From: Citromicrobium sp. UBA3494 | Lineage (GTDB): Bacteria; Pseudomonadota; Alphaproteobacteria; Sphingomonadales; Sphingomonadaceae | Length of the DNA stretch: 64,000 bases | Assembly: GCA_002377695.1 (NCBI GenBank) | Contig: DFQH01000004.1 | Coordinates: 124,001 to 188,000 of the forward strand | Direction: 5' to 3' | Shown here: in pieces, positions 12,001 to 18,243 of the stretch | Position numbering within the stretch: position 1 is the stretch's first letter | Layout of the letters: every line of letters begins with the position of its first letter | The notes under the pieces: model-generated | The model's input: only the letters and a program-made list of their open reading frames with translations | Told to the model about the DNA's origin: nothing | Databases searched by the model: none | Made by a program: the position numbers and the translations under genes

Positions 12001-14759
12001 TCGAAGCGGCAGGTGACGATGCGCCCGATCTGGGCGCCAATGGCAGCACTGCAAACGTGTTTGCGGGCATCGCCAGCAGCGCAGGCGGGATCGCCAGCAC
12101 CATCACCGTGGCCGATGCGGGCAGCACCGCGCGGATCGAGGCTGGAATTGCCGGCGTCACCGCCGCGACCGGCCTGATCGTCGACGGCGCGGGCACGCTG
12201 GAACTGGCGGGTAACAACGAAGGGCTCACCGGCACCGTGGCGGTGCTGGACGGCACGCTGCGCGCAATGGGCGGGTCGGCGATTTCCAACGCCTCCGCGC
12301 TCGTCCTGCGCGGCGATGCCGCGTTCCAGATTACCGACGACGAAGCGATCGGCTCGCTCGACGGCGGCGCGGCCACCACGGTCGCGCTTGGCGAAAACAT
12401 GCTGATGGCGGGGCTCAATGGCGACGACACGACCTTCGGCGGGGTAATCTCCGGCGCCGGCAGCTTCGTGAAGACCGGTGCGGGCACGATGACCCTGACC
12501 GGTGCCAATACCTACACGGGCACCACCGCAGTCGTGGAAGGGGCGCTGGTTCTCGGCGCCTCGGATGTTCTTTCGGACGAAACCTTCGTCGCCGTCGAGG
12601 ACGCGATTCTCGATCTGGAGGACAATTCCGACACGGTCGGTTTCTTCCAGCTGGTCGAAGGTACGCTGGCGGGTACGGGCACGCTCACCGCGGCCGAGTA
12701 TCAGCTCGATACGGCGCAGGTCACTGCGAACCTGGGCACCGGCATGCTGTTCCAGACCGGCGGCACCTCGGTGCTTGACGGAACCTCGGCAGCGGACGTT
12801 GTCGCCATCAATGCCGGCACCTTGCGCCTCGGCGCGAGCGAGCGCCTTGCCGACACGGCAAGCGTTCATGTGGCCGAGGACGCCACCTTCGACCTGACAG
12901 CCGCGACGGAAACGATTGCTGCGCTGTACGGCATGGGCGCGGTGGAGCTCGGTGTGGGGCAGCTGACGGTCGGAGGCACGGGGCTGGATTCCGGCTTCGA
13001 AGGCCTGCTTTCCGGCAGCGGCACGCTTTCCAAGACCGGCAGCGGCGTCTTCACGCTGCTGGGCGATCAGGCAGGCTGGACCGGTGATTTCGAAGTGCTT
13101 GGCGGCACGCTGCGGTACTTCGGAAACAGCGGGGGCGGCGCGCTGATCTCGGGCGGCACGCTGTCCGGCAACAGCACCTTCGCATCCGCGCTCACAATGA
13201 CGGGCGGCACGCTGTCGCCAGGCTACGAGGATGCGCCGGTCGGCATGATCTCCGCGCAGACGATCGACCTGCTCGGCGGGACCGCGCTGTTCGATTTCCG
13301 CTCGCCCGAATTCGGCGGCGGTGCCGATCTGCTTTTCGCCACCGGTGCTATCACGATCGCGGATACCGAGGTTGCGATCTCGAGCGGCGACGCGCGCACC
13401 ACGTTCCCGGCAGTCCAGCGTTACGTCATCGTGCAGGGCGACAGTCTGACAGGGACCTTCGCCAATGGCGACACCTTCGAGCAGATGGAGGAAGCGCCGA
13501 AGCTTTTCTGGCGCCTGCGCTACGATCTGGTCGAGAACGGTGTGGCCCTGGAAGTGCGGCGAATGTTCGATTTCGGCGCCAACCTGGGCGAAGGTGCGAC
13601 ACCCAACCAGATCGCGGTGGCGAACACGCTTAGCAGTGGCCAGCTCGATATCGGCGATACTTTCGCCGATGCGATCCTGCCGCTTGCCGATCTGGACGAG
13701 GCCGACCAGCTGCGCGTGTTCGACAGCCTGGGCGGGGAGAGCCTGACCAGCGCGACGACCGGTGCCTTCATCGAAGGCCAGCGCTTCGCCGACCTGCTGA
13801 CCCAGCGCATCTACAGCAAGGCCGTGATGAAGGCGGACACGAAGGCCCCCGCGCAGGCCCGTGCGCTGGCGCCCGTTCAGCAGGGAACGGCCAACGCGCT
13901 GGCGGCCCCCGATGTTGCCTCGGTCTCCATGTGGATGCAGGGCTTCGGCGGCGATACGCAGCTCGATGGGGATGCGGTCACCCGCAAGCTGAGCCACGAC
14001 GCAAGCGGCTTTGCAGGCGGCCTCGAGGCCCGTCTGGGGCAGTTCAAGGCAGGCCTCGCCGGGGGGTATACCGATGGCAGCTACGATGTCCGGTCGCTGC
14101 AGGCGAGCATGCAGGGCGAGACCGTGCATCTCGGCGGCTACCTGGGTTACGAAGGCAAGGCTGCCTTTGCCGGACTGTTCGGTGCGTATCAGAACAGCGA
14201 CTTCGACAGCACGCGTCTGGTGACCGCAGCCAACACCCGCCCCCTGACGGCCGAAGCGGAAATCGAGATGACCGGGCGCACGCTCGGCGCGTTTGCGGGG
14301 TATCGCGCGCCGCTCGGCGGGGCAGTGATGCTCACGCCGATGGTGGGTGTGTCCAATATCCGGATCGAGCGCGACGGCTTCGAGGAGACCGGGGCCGACC
14401 CGCTGAACCTGCGGGTTTCGGAGGAAACGCGCGAGGTCACCTACGGCACCGCACAGCTTAGGCTGAGCGCGGTCACGCCGGTATCGGGCGGCACCTTCGA
14501 GCCGTATCTTGCCGGCGGGATCGAGCAGTACTGGGGCGATCTGGGCGCAGTCAGCGAAATGCGTTTCGCCGGCGCCGCGGGCGACATGGGCGCGTTCCGG
14601 ATCATCGGCGCCCCGCTGGAAGAGACCGTCGGCGTTCTGGGGGCAGGCTTCGACGTCCGCCCGAACGAACGGATCGAGATCGGTGCCAGCGCAGGCACGC
14701 GGATTGGCGAGCGTATCGGCCAGGCGACCGTGGAGATGCATGCGCGCATCCGCTTCTGA
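1..14759 (+). CDS. Giant autotransporter adhesin, 5'-truncated by the window edge
   Basis: The frame is open from base 3, so the start codon lies upstream and the 4,900 or so residues seen are only the C-terminal part. The first 130 residues are glycine-rich. The passenger is then built of many autotransporter-associated beta-strand repeats, each with a core like LTKTGSGTLTLSGANTYSG followed by T-V-x-x-G-T-L. From about 13,900 to the stop lies a roughly 280-residue autotransporter beta-domain that ends ARIRF; a terminal aromatic residue is the usual outer-membrane signal. Such proteins are secreted through their own barrel and display a beta-helical passenger on the surface, generally for adhesion or biofilm. 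Cysteine is almost absent from the passenger. The ligand cannot be inferred. The family call is firm; the biological role is inference. Confidence 0.93.
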   Translation, partial: GTGPGGDGQTGGNSDYDYGAGGGGGGAHGISITDPSSVLSNTTVTGGAGGAGGDQTFGAGYGGAGGGGEGGYGLVFRAENGTLLSDNTSINGGEGGDGGDSGLSYGGSGGAGGVGAYFAGDGAILTNRGAITGGTGGAAGVANFSRSGRSGSGGSGVYGSNLTIINAGSISGGLSGDGATRANAVTFGAGDNVYEHRAGGSVTGAVVGDGDDLFRLGGDTAGSFNVGQFGTTYQGFSSFEKTGLSTFTLTGTTTQVTPWTISAGTLAISSDAALGDTSGVLTLRQAGGNQPTLRADADLTMARDIAVYGNGKLDTNDHTVTFTGSLIGDGVLSHQDTSGPLILSGTSSDFTGELQVRGATLRIENSAALDRGSLDLIAGTLDYADGVGVGNSIRIASRGYLSQTGGSATQGGEIYGGGLLVKRGSGNLILSGANSYKGGTRVDEGSLTLANDLAASTGTIVTEAGTALFYADGVDIANRVELRGDTTLGQTGGSATQSGEISGSGSLIKTGSGSLTLSGANSFDGLVTLVDGTLVLANNSALSTGSLGTYDGTTVGFADGVTIGNTIDLFGTTTFSQTSGSATLSGLVRAGGLTKTGAGNLTLSGGNQYDGVTTVSEGTLTITGGSALGTTAEGTVVEDGATLAIDGSSGVTVGENISIAGDGVSGKGALRNVAGITSMNGLVTLTGASTIASDSGILDLNGGITGTHDLMITGAGITVIDSNLDIGDGTLTKNGTGILSLWANNSFTGDVIVNSGQVVVGRPSNPGNAIDDAALMTINGSGIVSFDQDETIGALAGSGDVEARGALRTLTIAGSDSTTFSGRLTENTGFDGVLALTKRGSGNLTLSGNNSYSGVTTVSEGTLTATSGSALGSTAEGTVVADGATLALLLNDPSNEAISITGSGVAGNGALRNLAGTSVLGGAITLNGASTIASDGILKLTGGITGSHDLTLKGNNTINLASDLAIGDGTLTLDVAAFYLDSGTSFTGDVVANSGLIFINAGGASTIDDLARLTVNDASVLLNQDETIGSLGGSAGAIAGVNGARTLTVGGDGTSTSYAGILTESGTGGSLSLTKTGGGNLTLSGKNDYTGATTVAEGTLTVASQNALGALAGGTIVHDGATLALTTNLGLGEAFTIAGTGVSGNGALRNVSGYTTSSGEITLADASTISADSGSTLNLWGRISGAHDLTLQGGGRIGLRGGLAIGDGTLTINGASVDLESGNSFTGDVVMNSGLLEIDALGASTIDDQARLTVNGGEVVLSQNETIGCLAGIGGTIRATGTRTLAIGGDNTSTGFAGTVAGSLQLTKTGTGALTLTGTNTYTGATDVQAGTLYINGDQSAATGLTTINSGAALGGTGIIGGDVRLADFASLNPGTSPGTLTINGNLSLSGGSYLNYEFGEAGVVGGPLNDLVVVGGDLTLDGTLNVTQTQGGTFGPGVYRVINYGGTLTDNGLTLGSAPGNNAFVQTSVANQVNLVNTTGLAFSFWDGNTGASNDAVDGGSGIWQNSAGNHNWTDATGALNGTYDDGTFAIFQAAAGTVTIDNSLGVVTASGLQFATDGYRVAGGTLTLDGSPESIIRVGDGTAAGANITATIAADITGDTQLVKTDLGTLVLSGDNTYTGTTTVAAGTLKVIDNGNGLGSAAGGTIVADGATVDLDFVTTDESFTLSGAGINGLGALRGTRGFVNINGGILLAGASTIGSSGAFVSVYGGIAGDADLTIVTDDTGTIIFDSDLAIGANSLIKNGSGGLFLNADNSFTGDVIVNDGELYLGVTSASASRNLISDTARVTLSPTASLYVNQPSEVIGSLAGSGRVVSSREGRNLTVGGDNTSTTFEGTFAEFGPGTLALTKIGTGTLTLTGDSTYTGGTSLSAGGLFIGSGSALGTGALTTGAGTAVTLADGVTLANAITLDGDTTFGTEVLAFGEAGAATISGTISGTGALIRTDRSDLTLTGVNTYSGGTTLRGLTTITNGSALGTGTITAAGGALTIGADGIVLANDIDLQSGLNLSSTQNTVTLAGTISGSGKLSLPGTGTFILTGANSYSGGTFIVSGTARVANDSALGTGGLSLGTGATVDYADGVTIANRIETNNRFTLNQTGGVATHSGIISGATSFTKTGSGTLVLSGENTFTRSVTLSEGTLTLGNASALGTGALTAADGTTLRYDTDRQAVSNAIVLNGELGITANGRALQDGVISGSGGLRINAATILTGANTFSGGTTIESYGVTVRNDAALGTGDVTMGDFTSIKYADGTRLANDLTLNGTALLGGDGGYSATQSGAISGTGTLSLFGAGTMTLTGSNTYSGGTEMTEGTLLVGNDSALGTGTLSASGGTLGFAAADLTVANAIEMPFAFTVDTGTNSGTLSGVVSGNGNLTKTGAGTLTLTGTNSYTGATDVQAGTLYVNGDQSAATGLTSVADGATLGGTGTIGGDVTLADGASLNPGTSPGTLTINGNLALSGGSILNFEFGEAGVAGGALNDLVNVGGDLTLDGTLNVSPSAGGTFGAGVYRLFNYGGTLTDNGLTLGTTPTNRLIVQTSVANQVNLINATGATFSFWDGAAGQDNGTVDGGDGIWQTAAGNANWTGANGDFNGGYDDGTFAIFQGAAGTVTIDNSLGAVTASGLQFATDGYVIDGDTLTLDGAGATIRVGDGSAAGETFTATIAADVAGTAQLVKTDLGTLVLSGDNTYTGGTSLEAGSLVLGGDTALGTGALTTGAGTTVTLADGMTLTNAITLDGDTTFGTEVLPLGTLSTATISGTISGSGSLNRTNGSLIITGANTYSGGTTLGGFTTITNGSALGTGTITAAGGVLTLGADGIVLANDIDLAGNLNVSNGGNTVTLSGTISGTGVLGLPGSGATILTGANTYSGGTFLVSGTLGLGNDAALGTGRLSVANGTTVAFADGLTIANDIRASGRFVLDQDGGTATHSGVISGATSFTKTGSGTLVLAGANTIERGVTLSEGALILANDSALGTGTLTAQDGTGIGFIGDRTIGNAIALGGLVTFDTGTASVTHSGAISGGADGSLVKVGNGNLTLRGSSSYSGTTTVAAGTLTVASSNALGSTAGGTIVRNGATLAIDTFVTSENISIVGGGVDGKGALVGSGVLNGTVTLTDAAAIGGASGGGLTFTGAIQGNDTDLFFYGPGSTTISGGIATGSGDVIIDTNGGSVSFLSGNSFTGDLAMVSGALSINAGGASTIGDTARILATGGSITLAQSETVGSISGSGLTIAGIFRDQTLTTGGDDSSTTFSGTLIDGQGGTLALTKTGSGTFALTGGNTYSGGTTLNGGALVLGSDSALGTGLLTATDGTAVGFVGDRTIGNAMALGGAFTLDTGANSIIQNGVISGSGRLAKVGTGTLSLTAANTYSGTIDVQAGTLANSGTVAAVINRATFINTGTAGDVGNTGTLNNEGTLASLLNKGTATLADTSIVTGAIENDSTLALGGQAGSLLQVGGATTIATNASLSGDLVLQGGTLTIGSDGQLTFASLGTAEGTTLTLGEGATLIGTGNSMALGGTTNAADGVSLIDSGTTQNLATGTLAFAGAATIDTDTDASGDEAFVNAGTVRLAGNNTQVVSIGGNGGNDVSNLTNAQLLVNGGRLDIAGVLGNAGTVSLAADGILNVDTLVNASGGSIVSTGAIFASSGIANRAGATLSSTGTLGGLVVNEGTITARGVLNGQLSNEGAGLFTVTGDLGSNGSDVANMGTAVLAVSGGDLTGVGTLVNASLGADGAGGNAGLRIATGRTLAADLIGNSGEILIAGTLAGRVEQTAGLLTNNGTIAGDLVAEGGAVSGSGAFDGDVMILADAIFAPGTMGTAATIDIAGMFGLGGTTSYDLGTADVIGGATNDLILAGSAVIDGGTFDLNNAGAGTYRLINTGGEGSIAVGEYALLNAAEGSRIYTTGNGRYLNVQVGAISTQYWDGGANAGNGAVEGGTGVWTNALGQTNWTGAAGALNNSWQGTINPPVTAVFAGTAGVVSVDTSAGYIGFGGMRFDSDGYVIVEAAGDDAPDLGANGSTANVFAGIASSAGGIASTITVADAGSTARIEAGIAGVTAATGLIVDGAGTLELAGNNEGLTGTVAVLDGTLRAMGGSAISNASALVLRGDAAFQITDDEAIGSLDGGAATTVALGENMLMAGLNGDDTTFGGVISGAGSFVKTGAGTMTLTGANTYTGTTAVVEGALVLGASDVLSDETFVAVEDAILDLEDNSDTVGFFQLVEGTLAGTGTLTAAEYQLDTAQVTANLGTGMLFQTGGTSVLDGTSAADVVAINAGTLRLGASERLADTASVHVAEDATFDLTAATETIAALYGMGAVELGVGQLTVGGTGLDSGFEGLLSGSGTLSKTGSGVFTLLGDQAGWTGDFEVLGGTLRYFGNSGGGALISGGTLSGNSTFASALTMTGGTLSPGYEDAPVGMISAQTIDLLGGTALFDFRSPEFGGGADLLFATGAITIADTEVAISSGDARTTFPAVQRYVIVQGDSLTGTFANGDTFEQMEEAPKLFWRLRYDLVENGVALEVRRMFDFGANLGEGATPNQIAVANTLSSGQLDIGDTFADAILPLADLDEADQLRVFDSLGGESLTSATTGAFIEGQRFADLLTQRIYSKAVMKADTKAPAQARALAPVQQGTANALAAPDVASVSMWMQGFGGDTQLDGDAVTRKLSHDASGFAGGLEARLGQFKAGLAGGYTDGSYDVRSLQASMQGETVHLGGYLGYEGKAAFAGLFGAYQNSDFDSTRLVTAANTRPLTAEAEIEMTGRTLGAFAGYRAPLGGAVMLTPMVGVSNIRIERDGFEETGADPLNLRVSEETREVTYGTAQLRLSAVTPVSGGTFEPYLAGGIEQYWGDLGAVSEMRFAGAAGDMGAFRIIGAPLEETVGVLGAGFDVRPNERIEIGASAGTRIGERIGQATVEMHARIRF
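1780..3918 (+). repeat. Module C, three tandem copies (about 1780-2510, 2511-3220, 3221-3918)
   Basis: Within the autotransporter, a unit of about 700-730 bp recurs three times in tandem. Each copy opens with an LTK-type beta-strand repeat. It then shows a TTVSEGTL or TTVAEGTL strand, a stretch like VSGNGALRNVAG, an ITGSHDLT-like strand, a SFTGDVV strand, an ETIGSLAG strand and a final TLTVGGDNTST strand. Order and spacing are conserved while sequence has diverged. Boundaries are approximate and were read from the translation. Confidence 0.75.
3919..4811 (+). repeat. Module A copy 1 of a 0.9 kb duplicated passenger segment
   Basis: This segment is repeated at 7124-8017 with a constant offset of about 3,205 bp. 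Both copies encode, in order, TNTYTGATDVQAGTL or a close variant, a DQSAATGLT strand, the string LNPGTSPGTLTINGNL, a YGGTLTDNGLTLG strand, an AFSFWDG-type strand and ASGLQFATDGY. Long identical peptide stretches and almost no length change point to duplication rather than convergence. Confidence 0.85.
4812..5547 (+). repeat. Module C, dispersed copy 4
   Basis: The segment has the same strand order as the three tandem C modules: TTVAAGTL, GTIVADGATV, an INGLGALRG stretch, SLIKNGSGGL, SFTGDVIVNDG, EVIGSLAGSG and TVGGDNTSTTF. It lies directly after module A copy 1. Edges are approximate. Confidence 0.65.
5548..6490 (+). repeat. Module B copy 1 of a 0.9 kb duplicated passenger segment
   Basis: Together with 8018-8960 this forms a second duplicated pair. 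Shared landmarks in order are YTGGTSL, ALGTGALTTGAGT, NAITLDGDTTFGTEVL, TTITNGSALGTGTITAAGG, DGIVLANDIDL, ILTGANSYSGGTF or a close variant, SGATSFTKTGSGTLVL and VTLSEG. Edges are approximate. Confidence 0.8.
7124..8017 (+). repeat. Module A copy 2
   Basis: Second copy of the segment at 3919-4811. Colinear landmarks include ATDVQAGTLYVNGDQSAATG, LNPGTSPGTLTINGNL, LTDNGLTLG and AIFQGAAGTVTIDNSLG. Unlike copy 1, it is followed by module B rather than module C. Confidence 0.85.
8018..8960 (+). repeat. Module B copy 2
   Basis: Second copy of the segment at 5548-6490, with the same strand order, including NAITLDGDTTFGTEVL, TTITNGSALGTGTITAAGG and SGATSFTKTGSGTLVL. It sits directly behind module A copy 2. 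Confidence 0.8.
9080..9790 (+). repeat. Module C, dispersed copy 5
   Basis: The strand order matches the C modules: TTVAAGTLTVASSNALG, GTIVRNGATLAI, a VDGKGALVG stretch, NSFTGDLAMVSG, ASTIGDTARI, ETVGSISGSG and TTGGDDSSTTFSG. It is the last clear C unit before the passenger changes into shorter strand repeats. Edges are approximate. Confidence 0.65.
11590..12010 (+). repeat. Degenerate partial copy of module A
   Basis: The translation shows GAGTYRLINTGGEGS, then TQYWDGGANAGNGAVEGGTG with VWTNALGQTNWTGAAGALN, then FAGTAGVVSVDTSAG and GMRFDSDGYVI. These follow the order of the second half of module A (GVYRLFNYGG, FSFWDG, IWQTAAGNANWTG, GTVTIDNSLG, LQFATDGYVI). Divergence is much greater than between copies 1 and 2. 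Confidence 0.6.
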
Positions 14760-14829
14760 TGCGCCCCACCGCCCACGCCGTTGCCTATCCGCCAGCAGCG
14801 ATCGAGATCGCGGATGTGGCAAGAGGCGG

Positions 14830-14860
14830 CGTGGCCGTGGAGTGGATGCCCATGGCCACG
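14830..14860 (+). terminator. Possible hairpin after the autotransporter gene
   Basis: CGTGGCCGTGG at 14830-14840 can pair with CCATGGCCACG at 14850-14860 with one mismatch across a 9-base loop. No T-run follows, so a role as an intrinsic terminator is uncertain. Confidence 0.3.
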
Positions 14861-15276
14861 GCCCGCGTGCGGCGCCGGGCCGGGCTTCGGGTGAGGAGGC
14901 ATGGCAGGCGGTTGCGGAAGGCAATCGGCCCGCCGCTCCATCCCGTCGATGTTCGGGAGTGCCGGATACGCCGAAGCGTGGCGCGCGCCCCAGAATGCCG
15001 GATCGCAAGTAAAGCTGCGTCACCTCCCGCTCGCTTCAGGGGCAGTTCTGGTGGCTTTGCGGCCGCGCTAAAACGTGACGACAGCGCGCGAAGATAGGAG
15101 TGGCGGAAGACTTCCGTAGCGTACGTGTAAGATATAGAACGGAAGAATGTCTTAGGAGAAATGAACCCGGAGGTTTCGCAAGTTCACGAGAGCACACTTT
15201 CTATATTGAGTTATCCGAAAATAATGCCGGACTCCAATTGAGTTTTGTGCGGCGTCGTTCTCAAACTATCACTAAG

Positions 15277-15307
15277 GTGTTGTCGTTTTGCAACACGCGT
15301 TGCTTTT
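15277..15307 (+). promoter_or_regulatory. Two mutually exclusive hairpins, the second followed by TTTT
   Basis: GTGTTG (15277-15282) can pair with CAACAC (15291-15296). Alternatively GCAAC (15290-15294) pairs with GTTGC (15299-15303) over a 4-base loop and is followed directly by TTTT (15304-15307). The second form looks like a small intrinsic terminator and the first would prevent it. The site lies 164 bp before the TonB receptor start. It may be a simple terminator or an attenuator. Confidence 0.35.
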
Positions 15308-15470
15308 AACGCCAGTCTGCCCCCATCGGGGTGGCTGCATACAATGTGCCTTGTTAACCGTCCGCCTCACCGCCGCGAATTCCTATTCGCACGTCTCCAG
15401 GCCGTCCGACGCCATCGTCGCTCGCGCTGAGACACTTGGCGGGACCTGATAATCAACGGGGCTTTTAAAA

Positions 15471-18158
15471 ATGAATCGACTTCTGACCGGCATTTCGTCG
15501 GGCGCGCTTTCGTTCGCACTTTCCACGGGCGCGTACGCGCAGGTAGCCACGCCTGCCGATGCATCTGCCACAGCCGCTACGGCGCAGCAGGAGCAGGCCG
15601 TACAGGCCGACCGGCTCAAGCGCGGAGGCGTAAACACTATCGTCGTGACTGCTCAGCGCCGTAGCGAAGACCTGCAGGACGTGCCTGTGGCCGTCAACGC
15701 GATCGGCGCCGAAGAGCTGGACGAGCTCAACATCAACACCTTCGACGATTACCTCGAACAGCTGCCGTCGGTGACTGCGGGCGGATCCGGCCCGGCGCAG
15801 AGCACGATCTATATTCGCGGCCTCGCCTCCACCACGCCGAACCTGACCACTGCCGGCGTCGCGGGCCTTGCCCCGAACGTGTCGCTCTATCTCGACGAGC
15901 AGCCGCTTGCGCAGCCGGGCCGCAACTTGGACGTCTATGCCGCCGATCTCGAGCGGATCGAGGTGCTCAAGGGCCCGCAGGGCACCCTGTTCGGCGCCAG
16001 TTCGCAGGCGGGCGTCGTGCGCCTGATCACCAACAAGCCGAGCCTTGCGGGCTTCGACGCCAGCTTCACTGCGGGCACCTCGTTCACCAAGGGTGGCGAG
16101 CAGAGCTACAAGGCGGAAGCCATGATCAACGTGCCGGTGACGAACAACCTGGCACTGCGCGGCGTCGTCTACCTCGACGATCAGGGCGGCTACATCGACA
16201 ACGTCCAGGGCACCCGCTCGCTGCGTGACAGCGCAAGGTTCCGCCCTGCCGGCACGGTGCGCGACAACGGCGTGGTGGTATCCAGCGACCGCGCGGGCTT
16301 TCAGTCCGACGCCGCTTCGCTGAACTACATCGACAACAACGTCACCTTCATCGAGGCGAACAACGCCACGCTGGTGGAAGACGATTTCAACGATACCCAG
16401 TATTCCGGTTTCCGCGCGACCGCGCTGTACGAAGTCACGCCGGACTGGCGGATCACCGTGGCACACACACGCCAGGGCCTCGATTCCGACGGTGTGTTCT
16501 TCGCCGATCCCGAACTGGGTCTCGACGATCTGGAAATCCAGCGCTTCTCGCAGGACAAGCTGCAGGACGATTTCTCGAACACCAGCTGGAGCGTCGAAGG
16601 ACGCCTCGGCATGCTGGATGTCATCTACAACGGGGCCTACACGGATCGTGAAACGCAGCAGAGTGTCGGTTATTCCGACTATCTGTTCGTCGGCCAGTAC
16701 ATCCCTTACTATTCCTGCGACACCGCGGTCGTCTATCCCGGCAGCGTCGCCGCGGCACCTGCCGATCCGACCTGCTATGCGCCGGATTTCTCGGTGGGCT
16801 CGTACACCGAAACGACCGTGTTCACGCAGGAACTGCGCTTCAGCACGCCCAGCGAGAACCGTCTGCGCGCCACCGCCGGCGGCTTCTATTCGAACCTCAT
16901 CCTGAAGGAGCGTAACGACTACTTCTACGGTCGCGAACAGGTCCGTGGTTCGGATGGTGTCACGCGCGGTTTCGCGCCGATCTATCCGTTCACCAACACC
17001 GAAGTGACGGGCACCACCGGCAATGCCTTCCCCGGCTATTTCAGCGATCCGGGCCCGCTCCCTGAAAACGCGGCGTTCCGCAACGACGTGAAGCGCACCG
17101 ATGAACAGATCGGCATTTTCGGCGAGGTATCGTTCGATATCGTGCCCGACACGCTGACGGTTACCGGTGGCGCGCGGTACTACGATGTGAAGGTGGACCT
17201 GGAAGGCGCGGCGACTTCGGCCTTCTGCAAGCTCAATTCCCCGATCTTCGGCGCCAACGCGGGTGTTGACCCTGCTAACCAGACCAATATCCCGGGCTGC
17301 GGCGGCACCAACCTCTCGCTGATCTACGGCGAGGACAACACGTTCGGCAATCCGGACAAGGCCCGCGCCGAAGGCGTGATCTTCAAGGGCACGGTGACCT
17401 GGACGCCGACCCGCGATCTGCTGTTCTATGCGACCTATTCGGAAGGCTTCCGTCCCGGCCTGCTCAACCGCCCCGGTGGCGCACAGGGCCCGGGTGGATT
17501 CACGGTCCCGTTCGAGCTCGAAACCGACGACGTGCAGAACTACGAACTGGGCTGGAAGACCGAACTCTTCGATCGCCAGCTGCGGCTCAACGGTAGCGCG
17601 TTCTACGTCGATGTCAGCGATCTGCAGACAACGATCTTCGATCCCGGCATCACCAACCTGTTCTTCGCGGACAACGCGGCCAATGCTGAAATCAAGGGGG
17701 TAGAGGCAGAGTTTACCTATGCGCCCTACAGCATTTCGGGCCTGACGGTTGCCGGTGCGATCTCCATTCTCGACACGGAGATCACCGAAAAGCTGACGCC
17801 GACCGACGATATCGTTGTCGGGTCCGACCTTGCCTACGCACCATCGTTCCAGGGCAACCTGCGCGTGCGGTACGAATGGGATCTGTCGGACACGCTGGAA
17901 GCGTTTATCCAGCCGCAGGTCTCGCATTCGGCTTCCAAGTTCACGGACATCATCCAGATCAACCGTCTGGAGCTGGACAGCTACACGTTGTTCGATCTCT
18001 CGGTTGGCGTATCGACCGCCAACTACAAGTTCGAACTCTACGGGGAGAACCTGACCGACGAACGCGCCCAGGTTTCCGGCAACTTCAACTTCGACCGCGC
18101 ACGGATCACCGTGAACCGTCCGCTGACGGTCGGCGTGCGCGCGACCTACAACTACTGA
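15471..18158 (+). CDS. TonB-dependent outer-membrane receptor
   Basis: The 895-residue protein has a signal peptide of about 24 residues ending AYAQ. A TonB-box-like TIVVTAQRR follows, then a plug domain with VPVAVNAIGAEELDE, an IYIRG strand and a DLERIEVLKGPQGTLFGA motif. The rest is a long beta-barrel ending in TYNY, the usual aromatic C-terminus. It resembles the OAR/FyuA-like receptors abundant in sphingomonads that import siderophores, vitamins or glycans with energy from TonB-ExbB-ExbD. The substrate cannot be read from the sequence. The TPR-sulfotransferase gene starts 85 bp downstream on the same strand, suggesting co-transcription. Confidence 0.93.
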   Translation: MNRLLTGISSGALSFALSTGAYAQVATPADASATAATAQQEQAVQADRLKRGGVNTIVVTAQRRSEDLQDVPVAVNAIGAEELDELNINTFDDYLEQLPSVTAGGSGPAQSTIYIRGLASTTPNLTTAGVAGLAPNVSLYLDEQPLAQPGRNLDVYAADLERIEVLKGPQGTLFGASSQAGVVRLITNKPSLAGFDASFTAGTSFTKGGEQSYKAEAMINVPVTNNLALRGVVYLDDQGGYIDNVQGTRSLRDSARFRPAGTVRDNGVVVSSDRAGFQSDAASLNYIDNNVTFIEANNATLVEDDFNDTQYSGFRATALYEVTPDWRITVAHTRQGLDSDGVFFADPELGLDDLEIQRFSQDKLQDDFSNTSWSVEGRLGMLDVIYNGAYTDRETQQSVGYSDYLFVGQYIPYYSCDTAVVYPGSVAAAPADPTCYAPDFSVGSYTETTVFTQELRFSTPSENRLRATAGGFYSNLILKERNDYFYGREQVRGSDGVTRGFAPIYPFTNTEVTGTTGNAFPGYFSDPGPLPENAAFRNDVKRTDEQIGIFGEVSFDIVPDTLTVTGGARYYDVKVDLEGAATSAFCKLNSPIFGANAGVDPANQTNIPGCGGTNLSLIYGEDNTFGNPDKARAEGVIFKGTVTWTPTRDLLFYATYSEGFRPGLLNRPGGAQGPGGFTVPFELETDDVQNYELGWKTELFDRQLRLNGSAFYVDVSDLQTTIFDPGITNLFFADNAANAEIKGVEAEFTYAPYSISGLTVAGAISILDTEITEKLTPTDDIVVGSDLAYAPSFQGNLRVRYEWDLSDTLEAFIQPQVSHSASKFTDIIQINRLELDSYTLFDLSVGVSTANYKFELYGENLTDERAQVSGNFNFDRARITVNRPLTVGVRATYNY

Positions 18159-18174
18159 TCGGTATCATCCGATC
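18157..18174 (+). terminator. Small hairpin overlapping the receptor stop codon
   Basis: GATCGG (18157-18162) pairs perfectly with CCGATC (18169-18174) over a 6-base loop. There is no T-run, so it may only stabilise the receptor transcript's 3' end or attenuate read-through into the next gene. Confidence 0.25.
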
Positions 18175-18243
18175 GGGCCGGACGGCGGGAATGGGCTCCT
18201 TGCGGGGTTCATTTCCGCCTTTCCGCTATCTACAGACCATGCG

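Larger units (their letters stand above)
14760..15470. other. 711 bp stretch between the autotransporter and the TonB receptor, no convincing gene
   Basis: No reading frame here has a credible start, codon use and family resemblance. The first 300 bases keep the high GC of the flanks; bases 15,060-15,380 are visibly richer in A and T. A hairpin about 70 bp after the autotransporter stop and overlapping hairpins at 15277-15307 are listed separately. I could not identify a promoter for the receptor with confidence. Confidence 0.6.

Noticed and set aside
8655..15023. A 2,122-codon open frame on the minus strand opposite the autotransporter
   Set aside because: It is antisense to an unmistakable adhesin with strong codon-position bias. 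The translation is Arg/Ala/Gly-rich without any domain and arises from GC-rich third positions. Other long antisense frames in the first 15 kb have the same explanation.
15100..15309. Open frame of 69 codons in the intergenic stretch
   Set aside because: No ribosome site, no family resemblance, and it overlaps the hairpin region. Codon use differs from genes in the window.
15430..15460. Resemblance to a TPP riboswitch core (GCTGAGA followed by ACCTGAT) just before the TonB receptor
   Set aside because: Only these two short strings fit. The P1 stem, the GGGGTGC 5' part and the CTGGATAATGCCAGCG-like 3' part are missing and the distance is wrong. Likely chance.
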